DNA from: Kineobactrum sediminis
GTDB taxonomy: Bacteria; Pseudomonadota; Gammaproteobacteria; Pseudomonadales; Halieaceae
DNA length: 64,000 nucleotides
Assembly: GCF_002868715.1 (NCBI RefSeq)
Contig: NZ_PKLZ01000003.1
Span: 186,001 to 250,000 of the forward strand
Reading direction: 5' to 3'
Shown: positions 27,824-37,059 of the stretch, piece after piece
Position numbering within the stretch: the first letter of the stretch is position 1
How the letters are laid out: the number at the start of each line of letters is the position of its first letter
Notes under the pieces: generated by a model
The model's database searches: none
What the model saw: the letters and a program-made list of their open reading frames with translations, nothing else
Told to the model about the DNA's origin: nothing
Made by a program: the position numbers and the translations under genes

Positions 27824-29551
27824 ATGCTGTCACTACCTTTATCGCGGTTTTTTCCTGCGTTCCTGTGTGTTCTTGCCAGCTTTTCGTGGCAATCCGCCGG
27901 CGCTGCCGAAGCGGCCGGGCAGGTGTTCCATAACGCGCGAATCTATACCCTGAACGCCGCGCAACCCTGGGCCGACACTCTCGCCATTGCCGATGATGCC
28001 ATCGTTTATGTTGGCGATTATGCCGGCGCCGCGGCGTATATCGATGCCGACACGCGGCAGACCGACCTCGGCGGCAAAATGATGTTGCCCGGTTTTATCG
28101 ACACCCACATGCACGTGGGCGATACCATCCCCTATATTTTTGCTGCGGCGCTGGGGCCGGGAATGAGCCCGGACGAAGCGATCGCCACCATTGCCAGGCA
28201 TGCGACTGCCTATCCCGAGCAGAATCCCGTGATCGGCAGTGGTTTCCTGGGCGCGGCTTTTGGCGAGCTCGGGCCCACTGCGGCGGACCTTGACCGGGCG
28301 GTGCCGGACCGTCCGGCCATTATGTTCGACGAAGGTTTTCACTCCGCCTGGATCAACAGCAGGGCGATGGCTTTGGTGGGCCTGGACGCCGACACAGCAG
28401 ACCCCGTGCCCGGGGTGCATTATTACAAGCGCTACCCGGACGGTACCCCCACTGGCTGGTTGATCGAGGGTGCGGCATTCAACTGGGTCAGTGAAAAGCT
28501 TGAAGTGACCACCGCGGACAGCCTGGAGGCGGGGGCATCCGAATTCCTTGGTACCCTGTCCGCGATGGGCATCACCGCGGCCTTTGACGCCGGCATGATC
28601 GATGGCGGTGAGAAGACCCTCGCGCTGTTTGAGCGCCTGGTGGCCGAGCAGCGCCTGCCGCTGCGTGTGGTGGGTTCCCTTTACGTGAACACAGTGCAGA
28701 AACTGGCGACTGCAGCGGTCGACTTGGCTGATTTGAATGCCCGCTTCAACTCGGAGTTTTTTGATGTGCGCACGCTCAAGGTGTCGCTGGATGGCACCGT
28801 GGAAGCGCAGACGGCCTTCATGCTCGAACCCTACCTCAAGCCGGCGGGCCACCTGGCGCAACCGCTGGTGCCGCCACAGGAGGCCACTGCCGCCGTAGTG
28901 CGCGCGGCCGCGGATAATATCGATGTGCATTTGCATACCCTGGGTGACGGCGCCGTGCGCCTGGGCCTGGACATGGTGGAGCAGGCGCGTCGCAGTCACC
29001 CCGACACGCACTCCCGCTTTACCCTGTGCCATGTGCAGATCGTTAACCCTGCGGATGTGCCGCGCTTTGGCGAGCTTGGGGTTATCGCCCAGTCCACGCC
29101 CAGCTGGTATGTGTACGATGATATTGCCCTGGAGTTTCTCGGTGAGGAGCGTCTGCAGCAGCATTACCCGCTGCGCTCGATTGCCGCGGGCGGCGCCCGC
29201 ATTACCCTGGGTAGCGATTACCCCGCCAGCTGGATAGGGCTGGATGGGCTGAACCCGCTGTTCAATATTGAAATGGCGCTTACCCGGCGCCCTCCCGGTG
29301 ACCCGGATTTCATTCCCCAGCCCCGGGCAAGTGAAGTCATATCATTGTCACAGGCGATCCGCGGCTACACGCTGGACGCGGCCTACCAGTTGCACCTGGA
29401 GGACGATATTGGTTCCCTTGAAGTGGGCAAACAAGCCGATCTGGTCGTGCTCAGCGATAACCTGTTCGAGCTTGATCCCTACGCCATTCACCGGGCCCGT
29501 GTTGTGCTCACCATGGTCAATGGCCGCGTGGTTTATACGGCGGCAGAGTAG
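27824..29551 (+). CDS. Exported amidohydrolase (amidohydrolase family 3, YtcJ-like)
   Basis: The 575-residue protein starts with a hydrophobic signal peptide (MLSLPLSRFFPAFLCVLAS, cleavage near SAGA-AEA), then a metallo-hydrolase fold: GFIDTHMHVGDT (metal-binding HxH), VHLHTLGDGAV, LCHVQIVNP and LGSDYPAS. Family members hydrolyse N-substituted formamides and other amides; the substrate here is unknown. The start is uncertain: ATG 27824 gives the signal peptide, GTG 27809 adds five residues, and neither has a clear ribosome site. A periplasmic amidase after a TonB receptor and HyuAB could process the same imported compound. The 3' end overlaps the convergent aminotransferase gene by 19 bases. 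Confidence 0.86.
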   Translation: MLSLPLSRFFPAFLCVLASFSWQSAGAAEAAGQVFHNARIYTLNAAQPWADTLAIADDAIVYVGDYAGAAAYIDADTRQTDLGGKMMLPGFIDTHMHVGDTIPYIFAAALGPGMSPDEAIATIARHATAYPEQNPVIGSGFLGAAFGELGPTAADLDRAVPDRPAIMFDEGFHSAWINSRAMALVGLDADTADPVPGVHYYKRYPDGTPTGWLIEGAAFNWVSEKLEVTTADSLEAGASEFLGTLSAMGITAAFDAGMIDGGEKTLALFERLVAEQRLPLRVVGSLYVNTVQKLATAAVDLADLNARFNSEFFDVRTLKVSLDGTVEAQTAFMLEPYLKPAGHLAQPLVPPQEATAAVVRAAADNIDVHLHTLGDGAVRLGLDMVEQARRSHPDTHSRFTLCHVQIVNPADVPRFGELGVIAQSTPSWYVYDDIALEFLGEERLQQHYPLRSIAAGGARITLGSDYPASWIGLDGLNPLFNIEMALTRRPPGDPDFIPQPRASEVISLSQAIRGYTLDAAYQLHLEDDIGSLEVGKQADLVVLSDNLFELDPYAIHRARVVLTMVNGRVVYTAAE

Positions 29552-31206
29552 CTGTTTGCCTGCGCGACGTCCTGCGGCAACACAAACCAGCGCAGGGCTT
29601 CCAGGGCGGGTGGCAGCGCGAGGTCATACGTCTGCATGGCACCCCGGTCTTGCCTCAGTAACTCACGTTCTGCCAATGCCAGCTGCTGCGCCAGTGACGG
29701 GCAGGTACCCGTATCGGGTTCGGTGCCGGGGGCTTCCTGCCAGCGCAATGCCGCCAGTGGATCCGGGCGGTTGCGATGTTCGCCCTGGTGGCGCCACACG
29801 CCGTGCCCGGCGCTGTACTGGTAATAGGGCAGCAGTCGCCAACCGTGCTCGGCAACCAGCTCCAGCGCCCGCAGCAGATACTCAAATTCCGCTTCGCCAA
29901 TGAAATAATTGAAATTGAGCCGCACCCAGCCCGGGCGCATCAGGCTGGCACCGGCAGTGATGGCCGCTTCCAGTCGTTTGCTATAGGCCAGGTCCAGCCC
30001 GAGCAGGCTGTGGGCATAGGGCCCGGCACAGGAGCAACCGCCGCGGGCCTGGATCCCGAACAGGTCATTCAGCAGTGACACCACGAAGCCGTAGTGCAGG
30101 TCGTGCTCGCCGTGGCGGAAGCGCAGGGAAAAAATCGGTAGTCTTGCCGCATCCAGACTGCCGAGAACTTCAATGCCAGGGCAGGCCCGCAGGCGTTGCA
30201 TGGCGCGCTCCGCCATGGCGCCCTCCCGTGCCTGGATCACATCGGTACCCACTTCCTGTTGCAGTGAGAACACCAGGCCCGCGCGGATTGACTCCACGAT
30301 TGCCGGGGTGCCACCCTCTTCGCGGCGCTCGATATCGGTGCTATAGACGTGGTCTTCCGGGGTAACGTAGATCACGGTACCGCCACCGACCATGGCCGGC
30401 ACATGATTGCAAAACAGCGCGCTCTTGGCCACCAGGATACCCGGCGTGCCGGGGCCGCCGACAAATTTATGCGGTGACAGGAATATGGCATCCAGCGGTT
30501 GCTCGCCGTTCATGTCTATGCCGACATAGGGTCCCGCCGCGGCGTAATCCCAACAGACGAGGGCCCCATGGCGCTTGAGTAGCGCGCTTACGGCACTGAT
30601 ATCACTTTTTATCCCGGTGACATTGGACGCCGCCGAGAAACTGCCGATTAAGCGGCTGCGGTGCTGGTGCTTTTGCAGTGCCGCGGCCAGTGCCTGCAGG
30701 CAAATACCGCCTGCCTGGTCCAGGGGGATGACTTCAAGTTCTGCAATGCTTTCGCGCCAGGGCAATTCGTTGGAGTGATGTTCGTAAGGCCCAATGAATA
30801 CGACCGGTCGCTCCTCATCGGGTAGCATGGCTGACAGCCGACAGCGGTCGTCCAGTTCCGCCGGCAGGCGCAGGTTCAGTACGTCGATCAGTTTGTTGAT
30901 TGCCGCCGTCGCCCCCGCGCCACAAAAGATGACCTTATCCGCCGCAGTGCCGTTCACGGCCTTGCGCACCATTTCCCGGGCAGACTCACGCAACGCCGTG
31001 GTATGGGCGCCGGTATAAGAGGTGTCGGTATGAGTGTTGGCGTAATAGGGCAGCACCTGGTCGCGAATATAATCTTCGATAAAATCCAGGCTGCGGCCGG
31101 AGGCTGTGTAATCGGCATAGACCAGCGGTTTGCGACCAAAGGGTGTGGTGAACGGCTGGTGTTGGCCGATAACGCCCTGGCGAATCTTGTCAATTAACGT
31201 ATTCAT
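29533..31206 (-). CDS. Class V aminotransferase-fold PLP enzyme (cysteine desulfurase-like)
   Basis: The 557-residue protein has the class V PLP fold: GAGATAAINKL near residue 96-106, the cofactor-stacking YEHHSN (His143/144), Asp220 (CWDYAAAGPYVG) and the Schiff-base Lys247 (LSPHKFVGGPGTPG). A Cys-containing loop ARGGCSCAGPYAH near residue 440 recalls cysteine desulfurases. It is about 150 residues longer than typical desulfurases, with an extra C-terminal part. ATG 31206 is chosen because the upstream in-frame extension to 31356 crosses the regulatory region and has no family similarity that I recognise. It is divergent from an Lrp/AsnC gene, which probably controls it in response to an amino acid. 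Confidence 0.85.
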   Translation of the reverse strand: MNTLIDKIRQGVIGQHQPFTTPFGRKPLVYADYTASGRSLDFIEDYIRDQVLPYYANTHTDTSYTGAHTTALRESAREMVRKAVNGTAADKVIFCGAGATAAINKLIDVLNLRLPAELDDRCRLSAMLPDEERPVVFIGPYEHHSNELPWRESIAELEVIPLDQAGGICLQALAAALQKHQHRSRLIGSFSAASNVTGIKSDISAVSALLKRHGALVCWDYAAAGPYVGIDMNGEQPLDAIFLSPHKFVGGPGTPGILVAKSALFCNHVPAMVGGGTVIYVTPEDHVYSTDIERREEGGTPAIVESIRAGLVFSLQQEVGTDVIQAREGAMAERAMQRLRACPGIEVLGSLDAARLPIFSLRFRHGEHDLHYGFVVSLLNDLFGIQARGGCSCAGPYAHSLLGLDLAYSKRLEAAITAGASLMRPGWVRLNFNYFIGEAEFEYLLRALELVAEHGWRLLPYYQYSAGHGVWRHQGEHRNRPDPLAALRWQEAPGTEPDTGTCPSLAQQLALAERELLRQDRGAMQTYDLALPPALEALRWFVLPQDVAQANSYSAAV

Positions 31207-31265
31207 GGGCTGGAGTTCCACCGTCAGTCTGGTTTGTAAGGATCCAGAGCATAACGGCTGTGGGG

Positions 31266-31351
31266 TGGAACATTGTGCCCTTTTGTGCCTTTTTAAAGAT
31301 TCTTTACGAAAATATGTTTCAATATAAAGGCATATCTTGGAATATTGTTCC
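31266..31351. promoter_or_regulatory. Two copies of a 14-bp partly symmetric motif, putative Lrp/AsnC sites
   Basis: TGGAACATTGTGCC (31266-31279) and TGGAATATTGTTCC (31338-31351) agree at 12 of 14 positions and start 72 bases apart. The second is a near-perfect dyad (GGAA-TATTG-TTCC). Both lie in the gap between the divergent aminotransferase and Lrp/AsnC genes. Repeated imperfect dyads spanning a short divergent gap are typical of autoregulated Lrp/AsnC proteins. The region between is AT-rich, suited to promoters. Confidence 0.6.
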
Positions 31352-31379
31352 ATCAATTATGGGGATGGTGTAAACCAAC

Positions 31380-31829
31380 ATGGATTCCATGGACAAAAAG
31401 CTGCTGCGCCTGGTCCAGGTGGATGCGTCTCTGTCGGTAGGTGAGCTTGCAGACCGGGTGGGGGTATCCAAGTCTGCCTGCTGGCGGCGGATCCAGAAAC
31501 TGGAGCAGGCAGGTATCATTCGCCGGCGTGTGACCCTGCTGGACGCGGCTCGCGTGGGCTTGGGGCTTACCGTGTTTATCACCCTGCGCACCAACCAGCA
31601 TAATGAAGCCTGGGCGCAACGATTTCGAGAGCTTGTACAGGGTATGGCGGGAGTACTGGAAGTGTATCGGCTGGGAGGGCAGCTGGACTATCTGGTGAAG
31701 GCGGTAGTGGTGGATATGGCGGACTATGATCGCCTTTACCAGCAGCTGATAAGCGCTGACCTCTCGGATGTGTCCGCCAGTTTTGTGATGGAGGAAATCA
31801 AGGCGACCACGGTATTGCCATTAACGTAG
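31380..31829 (+). CDS. Lrp/AsnC family transcriptional regulator
   Basis: The 149-residue protein has the Lrp/AsnC layout: an N-terminal winged helix (MDKKLLRLVQVDASLSVGELADRVGVSKSACWRRIQKLE in pieces, residues about 4-42) and a C-terminal RAM ligand-binding domain (LDYLVKAVVVDMADYDRLY, around residues 100-120). Such regulators sense amino acids. It is transcribed away from a PLP aminotransferase-type gene across a 173-base gap carrying two copies of a dyad motif, so local regulation of that gene is likely. GGGG upstream of ATG 31380 is the only ribosome-site candidate. Confidence 0.93.
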   Translation: MDSMDKKLLRLVQVDASLSVGELADRVGVSKSACWRRIQKLEQAGIIRRRVTLLDAARVGLGLTVFITLRTNQHNEAWAQRFRELVQGMAGVLEVYRLGGQLDYLVKAVVVDMADYDRLYQQLISADLSDVSASFVMEEIKATTVLPLT

Positions 31830-31838
31830 GGATATCGG

Positions 31839-31870
31839 CCGGTACCGCACCACTATGGGTACGGTACCGG
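31839..31870. terminator. Strong hairpin between convergent lrp/asnC and sodB
   Basis: CCGGTACCG (31839-31847) and CGGTACCGG (31862-31870) form a perfect 9-bp stem with a 14-base loop in the 48-base gap between convergent genes. No T-run follows on either strand. It probably acts as a bidirectional end-of-message barrier for the regulator and sodB. Confidence 0.5.
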
Positions 31871-31877
31871 AAGGGGC

Positions 31878-32459
31878 TCAGGCGAAGTTCTTGTTGACGA
31901 ACTCCCAGTTTACCAGGGCCCAGAATGCGTCCATGTATTTCGGGCGCGCGTTGCGGTAGTCGATGTAGTAGGCGTGCTCCCAGACATCCACTGTCAACAG
32001 CGGTGTTACAGTGCTGTCGGTCAGCGGATTTTCAGCATTGCTGGTATTGACAATGGTTACCGTGCCGTCATTGGTTTTGACCAGCCAGGTCCAGCCGGAG
32101 CCGAAGTTTGAGACTGCGGAGTCCGTGAATGCCTGCTTGAAGTCAGCGAAGCTGCCAAAGGCATCGTCGATGGCCGCAGCCACATCACCGGTGGGCTCGC
32201 CACCACCGTCCGGGCTCATGCAGTGCCAGTAAAACGTATGATTCCAGACCTGGGCGGCATTGTTGAAAACCCCACCGTCAGAGGTGCGGATGATATCTTC
32301 CAGTGATTTGCCTTCGAACTCGGTACCGGGTATCAAGCCATTGAGCTTTTCTACGTAGGTGTTGTGGTGCTTGCCGTAATGGTAGTCCAGAGTCTCCTCG
32401 GAAATATGCGGCGCCAGGGCATCCCGGGCGTAGGGTAGGGGGGGCAGTTCAAAAGCCAT
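31878..32459 (-). CDS. sodB: Superoxide dismutase [Fe]
   Basis: The 193-residue enzyme converts superoxide to oxygen and hydrogen peroxide in the cytoplasm. The four metal ligands are in place: His27, His74, Asp158 and His162 ([13 protein letters not shown]). Gln70 in AAQVWNH is the position that marks iron-type enzymes. The start is fixed by GGAGG 8 bases before the ATG at 32459. It is a single gene with its own upstream region of 306 bases, in which I could not identify a clear promoter or Fur box. Confidence 0.96.
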   Translation of the reverse strand: MAFELPPLPYARDALAPHISEETLDYHYGKHHNTYVEKLNGLIPGTEFEGKSLEDIIRTSDGGVFNNAAQVWNHTFYWHCMSPDGGGEPTGDVAAAIDDAFGSFADFKQAFTDSAVSNFGSGWTWLVKTNDGTVTIVNTSNAENPLTDSTVTPLLTVDVWEHAYYIDYRNARPKYMDAFWALVNWEFVNKNFA

Positions 32460-32765
32460 AGTATGTACCTCCAGTTGTACAACAAGATGTTTGGGTGGCC
32501 AGCGGCCAGAGCGTATATCGATGTTGTCACCGCTCCCACGAATGCGGGTTGCGGTGCTGTTATTGGTTTTTGTCTAACGCAGAACCAGTATTATAGCTAC
32601 CTGAGCCAGCCCCGGCCAGTCCACACCAGTCGAGGTGACGGCCTGGAAGGAAATCGGGCGCAGTTGCGGAGATTGTGCGCATGGACCTTAATAGACTAAG
32701 GTTGTAGCTGTCTTTCCGAAACGGGGCGCCATTAACGGGCCGCCCAGGCATGAGGTGGCGTTATT
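32460..32765. other. Intergenic region between sodB and fadE
   Basis: This 306-base divergent gap has no credible gene: its short open frames lack ribosome sites and family similarity. It holds the sodB ribosome site (near 32470), a dyad ACCTTA-N6-TAAGGT (32685-32702) and GAGGTGG before the fadE ATG. TTGCGG (32664-32669) followed after 18-19 bases by TTAATAG is a possible fadE promoter overlapping the dyad. Nothing else stands out. Confidence 0.5.
32685..32702. promoter_or_regulatory. 18-bp dyad upstream of fadE
   Basis: ACCTTA (32685-32690) and TAAGGT (32697-32702) are perfect inverted 6-mers around ATAGAC, about 65 bases before the fadE start and overlapping a possible -10. Fatty-acid genes in gammaproteobacteria are often repressed by TetR- or GntR-type acyl-CoA sensors (PsrA, FadR). 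Whether this is such a site is not established. Confidence 0.4.
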
Positions 32766-35171
32766 ATGTTGCTGGCTATTATTCTATTCCTGGTTCTCGT
32801 GGGCGCGGTGCTGTTATATCGCCCTGGCCTGCTGCCCGGCTCATTGGCCGTAGCGATCGGCACCGTACTCCTGACCTTTTACCACGGTGGCATGTGGATA
32901 TTGCTGGTGCCCACGCTGTTGGTGATCGGCCTGCTCAATGTGGGCCAGTGGCGACGGCGTTACCTGGTGGAGCCGGTCTATGCCGCACTGCGCAAGGCGA
33001 TGCCGCCGATGAGTGTCACCGAGCGCGAGGCGCTTGAGGCCGGCACCACCTGGTGGGAAAAGGATTTATTCAGTGGCCGACCGGACTGGGATCGCTTTGC
33101 TGCGATCAATCCACCGGTACTGACTGAAAAGGAACAGTCTTTCCTCGATAATGAAGTCAACACGCTGTGTGCAATGATTGACGAATGGGATGAGCACCAG
33201 CGCCAGGACCTTGCACCCGAGGTGTGGGACTACCTTCGCCAGGAAGGTTTCTTCGGCCTGATTATCCCCGAGGAATTCGGCGGGCGCGATTTCAGCGCGT
33301 ATGCCCAGAGCCGGATCATGAGCAAGATTGCCAGCCGCTCAATCGCCGCGGCCGTAACGGCCATGGTGCCCAACTCGTTGGGCCCCGGCGAACTGTTGAT
33401 AAAATATGGCACCCAGGCGCAAAAGGAGCACTGGCTCCCCAACCTGGCCAACGGCTCGGAACTGCCTTGCTTTGGGCTCACCGGCCCGGAAGTGGGTTCC
33501 GATGCCGGTGCCATTCCGGATATCGGGGTAGTCTGCAAGGATGATTTTGAAGGTGAGCAGGTCCTGGGTTTACGGCTCAACTTTCACAAGCGCTGGATTA
33601 CGCTGGCCCCGGTGGCCACTGTGGTTGGCCTTGCATTCAAGTTGCGCGACCCTGATGGTCTGCTGGGCGATCCGGAAAAAACGGATTACGGCATTACCTG
33701 CGCCCTGTTACCAGCGACTCACCCGGGTGTGGAGATCGGTCGACGCCATAACCCCGGGGCGCCATTCATGAACGGGCCCGTTATGGGCACCGATGTGTTT
33801 ATCCCCCTGGACTGGATCATTGGCGGACCCGAGATGGCCGGTAAGGGCTGGCGCATGCTCATTGAATGTCTCGGTGCCGGACGCGGGATTTCCCTGCCGG
33901 CCCTGGCTACAGCCAGCTCCCAGATGTGTTACCTGACGGTGGGAGCCTACGCGCGTATTCGGCGTCAGTTCAATATGGAAGTGGGCAAATTTGAAGGGGT
34001 GCAGGAAGTCACGGCCGATATTGCGGCCGGCGCCTACACCCTGGAGGCGATGCGCCAGTTTGTAACCCGGGGACTGCAGGACGGTACGCCGTCGGTGATG
34101 ACCTCGATGGCCAAGTACCATGCCACCGAGCGCATGCGCAGGCTGGTGAACCACGCCATGGATGTTACCGGCGGGCGCGGCATCCAGTTGGGACCGCGCA
34201 ATTTTTTGGCAGCCGGCTATCGTGCACTGCCGGTGGCGATTACCGTGGAGGGCGCGAATATTCTCACCCGCTCGCTGATGATCTTCGGCCAGGGCGCGAT
34301 ACGCTGTCACCCCTACCTGTTCGATGAAATGGAAACCCTGTCTACCGAGAACCGCGCCAGCGGAGTCGCCGCTTTTGAACCCTTGCTGTTGCAGCACGCC
34401 GGACATGTCGCCAGTAACCTGGTACGGGTGCTGCTGTGCGGATTCACCGGAGCGCGGTTTACCGCCGTTCCGGCAGATGCCGATCAGTTCAGCCGGCGCT
34501 GGTACCAGCGGATCAACCATCTCAGTGCGGCTCTGGCCACCGCGGGTGATACGGCGCTCGGCGTGCTGGCGGGCGATCTCAAGCGGCGGGAATTGCTCTC
34601 TGCCCGGCTTGGCGATGTGCACAGCCAGTTGTTCATCGCCTGCAGCATCCTCAAGTACCGCGGCACCCAGCCGCGCAGCCCGTCTGCCGATGCCCACGCC
34701 GGTTTTGCTCTCCAGCAGTGCCTGTATGCGGCGCAGCAGGCCCTGCTGGTCTTCTGTGACAATTTCAGGCCGCGGTGGCTGGGCGTGAGTCTGCGGATTG
34801 CCTGCCTGCCCCTGGGGCGCGCGTTTCCGACGCCGAATGATGCCAGTATTACCGCGCTGGGGGCTGAGATCATGGAGCCCAACCCGGTGCGCAAAGCAAT
34901 GGCCGCCCACGTCTATGTCAGCGATAATCCAGAGGATTCGGTGGGTCGTGTGGAAACCACCTATCAAATGCTGCTGACCGTCGACAAGGCATTTCAGGCC
35001 TTCCAGCGCGCCTGGAGTAAAGGCGAGCTGAATGCGGATAGCCTTGATGATGCGCTGGCTGAGGCGGTTGCCCTGAAGGTGATCAGCGAGGAGGAGGTAG
35101 AACCGCTGCGAGCTTACGATGCCCGCCGTCGCGACTGTGTACTGACAGATCATTTCGAAACCCTGCTATAA
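32766..35171 (+). CDS. fadE: Acyl-CoA dehydrogenase, FadE type
   Basis: The 801-residue protein matches the long membrane-associated FadE of gammaproteobacteria (about 815 residues in E. coli), which does the first oxidation of fatty acyl-CoA beta-oxidation with FAD. Two N-terminal hydrophobic segments (residues about 2-20 and 30-60) precede the ACAD core: N-terminal domain (IIPEEFGGRDFS), FAD-binding segment CFGLTGPEVGSDAGA, and the helical C-terminal domain with HAMDVTGGRGIQLGPRN. The DUF1974-like C-terminal extension includes GAEIMEPNPVRKA. GAGGTGG precedes ATG 32766. An atu/liu-type cluster follows 58 bases later on the same strand. Confidence 0.93.
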   Translation: MLLAIILFLVLVGAVLLYRPGLLPGSLAVAIGTVLLTFYHGGMWILLVPTLLVIGLLNVGQWRRRYLVEPVYAALRKAMPPMSVTEREALEAGTTWWEKDLFSGRPDWDRFAAINPPVLTEKEQSFLDNEVNTLCAMIDEWDEHQRQDLAPEVWDYLRQEGFFGLIIPEEFGGRDFSAYAQSRIMSKIASRSIAAAVTAMVPNSLGPGELLIKYGTQAQKEHWLPNLANGSELPCFGLTGPEVGSDAGAIPDIGVVCKDDFEGEQVLGLRLNFHKRWITLAPVATVVGLAFKLRDPDGLLGDPEKTDYGITCALLPATHPGVEIGRRHNPGAPFMNGPVMGTDVFIPLDWIIGGPEMAGKGWRMLIECLGAGRGISLPALATASSQMCYLTVGAYARIRRQFNMEVGKFEGVQEVTADIAAGAYTLEAMRQFVTRGLQDGTPSVMTSMAKYHATERMRRLVNHAMDVTGGRGIQLGPRNFLAAGYRALPVAITVEGANILTRSLMIFGQGAIRCHPYLFDEMETLSTENRASGVAAFEPLLLQHAGHVASNLVRVLLCGFTGARFTAVPADADQFSRRWYQRINHLSAALATAGDTALGVLAGDLKRRELLSARLGDVHSQLFIACSILKYRGTQPRSPSADAHAGFALQQCLYAAQQALLVFCDNFRPRWLGVSLRIACLPLGRAFPTPNDASITALGAEIMEPNPVRKAMAAHVYVSDNPEDSVGRVETTYQMLLTVDKAFQAFQRAWSKGELNADSLDDALAEAVALKVISEEEVEPLRAYDARRRDCVLTDHFETLL

Positions 35172-35229
35172 CCGCCGGCTTGTCGAAATGACGTGAATGA
35201 CGGCCTGCCGGCCTGCTTGAGGAGCACGT

Positions 35230-37055
35230 TTGACCGCACACAAGAAAACCCGCATCACGCTCGGTGGCGCTTCCGGCTACTGGGGTGATGCGGCCATGGC
35301 AACCACCCGGTTGCTATCCGTTGAGAACCTTGATTACCTGGTGTACGACTACCTTGCCGAGGTAACCCTGTCGATCATGGCGCGAGCGAGAGCGGCGGAC
35401 CCGAGCCAGGGTTACGCGACCGATTTTGTCAGCGCGGCAATGAAACCCAACCTGGCACGAATTGCGACGCAGGGCGTGCGCGTTATCACCAATGCGGGCG
35501 GTGTTAACCCCCGGGCCTGTGCGGGGGCATTGCGGCAACTTATCCTCGAACAGGGCCTGGATTTGCGGGTGGCGGTGGTGCTTGGAGATGACCTCATGGA
35601 CCGGGTGCCGGGGTATGCCGAAGGTACTGCAGAAAGTACCGACACTATTCGTGAAATGTTTACCGGAGAGTCGTTTCCCCCGGCGGATAAAGTAGCCAGC
35701 GCCAACGCTTATCTCGGCGCGTTTCCCATTGCCGAGGCGCTGAATCGGGGTGCTGATATTGTCATTACCGGGCGCTGCGTGGACAGCGCGGTCACCCTTG
35801 GCGCCTGTATTCACGCCTTTGGCTGGCAGCCGGACGATCTGGACCTGTTGGCTCGGGGCAGTCTGGCGGGCCACATCCTGGAGTGTGGGACCCAGGCAAC
35901 AGGCGGCAATTTCACCGATTGGGAAAGTGTGGTCGACACGCTTGCGGATGCCGGCTATCCGCTGGCCGTCATGGAGGCCTCCGGTGAATTTGAAGTTGGC
36001 AAGCCCGACGGCAGCGGTGGCGCGGTCACGGTGGGCACAGTCGCGGAGCAGATGCTCTATGAGATAGGTGACCCGCAGGCGTATATCCTGCCTGATGTGG
36101 TGTGCGATTTTTCTGCGGTAACCCTTGAACAAATCGCTCCGGATCGGGTGCGGGTGTGTGGTGCGCGAGGCGCCGGAGTACCCCCATCGTGCAAGGTCAG
36201 CGTTACCTGGATGGATGGTTTTCGTGCGGGCCATATCTGGACCATGGTGGGCCGCGATGCGGCGCGCAAGAGCCAATACTTTGCCGATGGGGTTTTTGCC
36301 CGTACCCGCACGACGTTGGCTGGCGCGGGCTTGCCTGACCTTACCGAGACCAGTGTGGAGATCAATGGGGCTGAAACGCATTTTGGTGCTGCGGCAACGC
36401 GGGCCAATAGCCGCGAAGTAGACCTGAAAATTGCGGTTAAACATCCGGACGCGAAGGGCGTGGCGCTGTTTCTCAAGGAAATGACCGGCATGGCCCTGGC
36501 GGCACCCCGGGCCTGTGCAGTTTCGCCGGCGCTCGCGCCAAACCGTCGCCGGTGGTGCGCCTGTTTTCCTTTTTACTGCCCAAGCCAGCGTTAACAATTG
36601 TGGTGGATGTAGAGGGCAAGGAAGTCACACTGGCGCCGCTTCCGGCCATCGTATCACCGCAGCCGCAGCTACCGACTCCCCTGCCGCCAGAGCCGGAGGT
36701 CGATAGTGGCGGGCTGGTGTCGGTGCCACTGGAAACCCTGGCCTTTGGCCGCAGTGGCGACAAGGGTGACAAGGTGAATATCGGGATTATCGCCCGTCGG
36801 CCCGAGTACCTGCCCTGGATTGCGGCAGCCCTGACCCGGGAGAGGGTGGAGACATTCTTCAGCCATTTTCTCCGGCCCGGGCAAGCGCAGCCGGTGCAGC
36901 GTTTTTACCTGCCGGGCACCCATGCGCTCAATTTCCTGCTGCATGACATACTGGCCGGCGGCGGTGTGGCCAGCCTGCGCACCGACCCCCAGGGCAAGTG
37001 TTATGCACAATTGCTACTCACCGAACTGATCACGCTGCCACAGGATCTGCTTTAG
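35230..37055 (+). pseudogene. atuA: AtuA-family (DUF1446) protein, frameshifted
   Basis: AtuA proteins accompany acyclic terpene and branched acyl-CoA carboxylase clusters; their activity is unknown. The N-terminal DUF1446 part (35230 to about 36507, TTG start after GGAG) has GGASGYWGDAA, NAGGVNPRACAGAL and VITGRCVDSAVTLG. It loses frame and would stop at 36594 in a meaningless Arg/Cys-rich tail. The normal C-terminal part continues in another frame (to 37055): SPVVRLFSFLLPK and the AtuA-like ferredoxin-fold domain PLETLAFGRSGDKGDKVNIG. One missing C in a CCCC run at 36505-36508 explains it. Joined, the product would be 608 residues, close to the family's usual length (about 600). It is either a recent mutation or a sequencing error. 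Confidence 0.88.
36505..36512 (+). other. Frameshift point in the AtuA-family gene
   Basis: The observed sequence reads GCA CCC CGG GCC TGT. Adding one C gives GCA CCC CCG GGC CTG, which restores AAPPGLCSFAGARAKPSPVV and continues to 37055 without a stop. Homopolymer loss of one C is the simplest cause. The site is not a standard slippery heptamer, so programmed frameshifting is unlikely. Confidence 0.8.
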
Positions 37056-37059
37056 AAAC

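Noticed and set aside
27839-29164. Long minus-strand open frame inside the amidohydrolase gene
   Set aside because: Shadow of the plus-strand gene; no ribosome site or recognisable domain.
33708-35153. Long minus-strand open frame inside fadE
   Set aside because: Antisense to FadE motifs; low-complexity His/Arg-rich translation with no domain.
36505-36512. Programmed -1 ribosomal frameshift in the AtuA gene
   Set aside because: The bases do not form an X XXY YYZ slippery heptamer and no family member is known to use it; a one-base deletion or read error is simpler.
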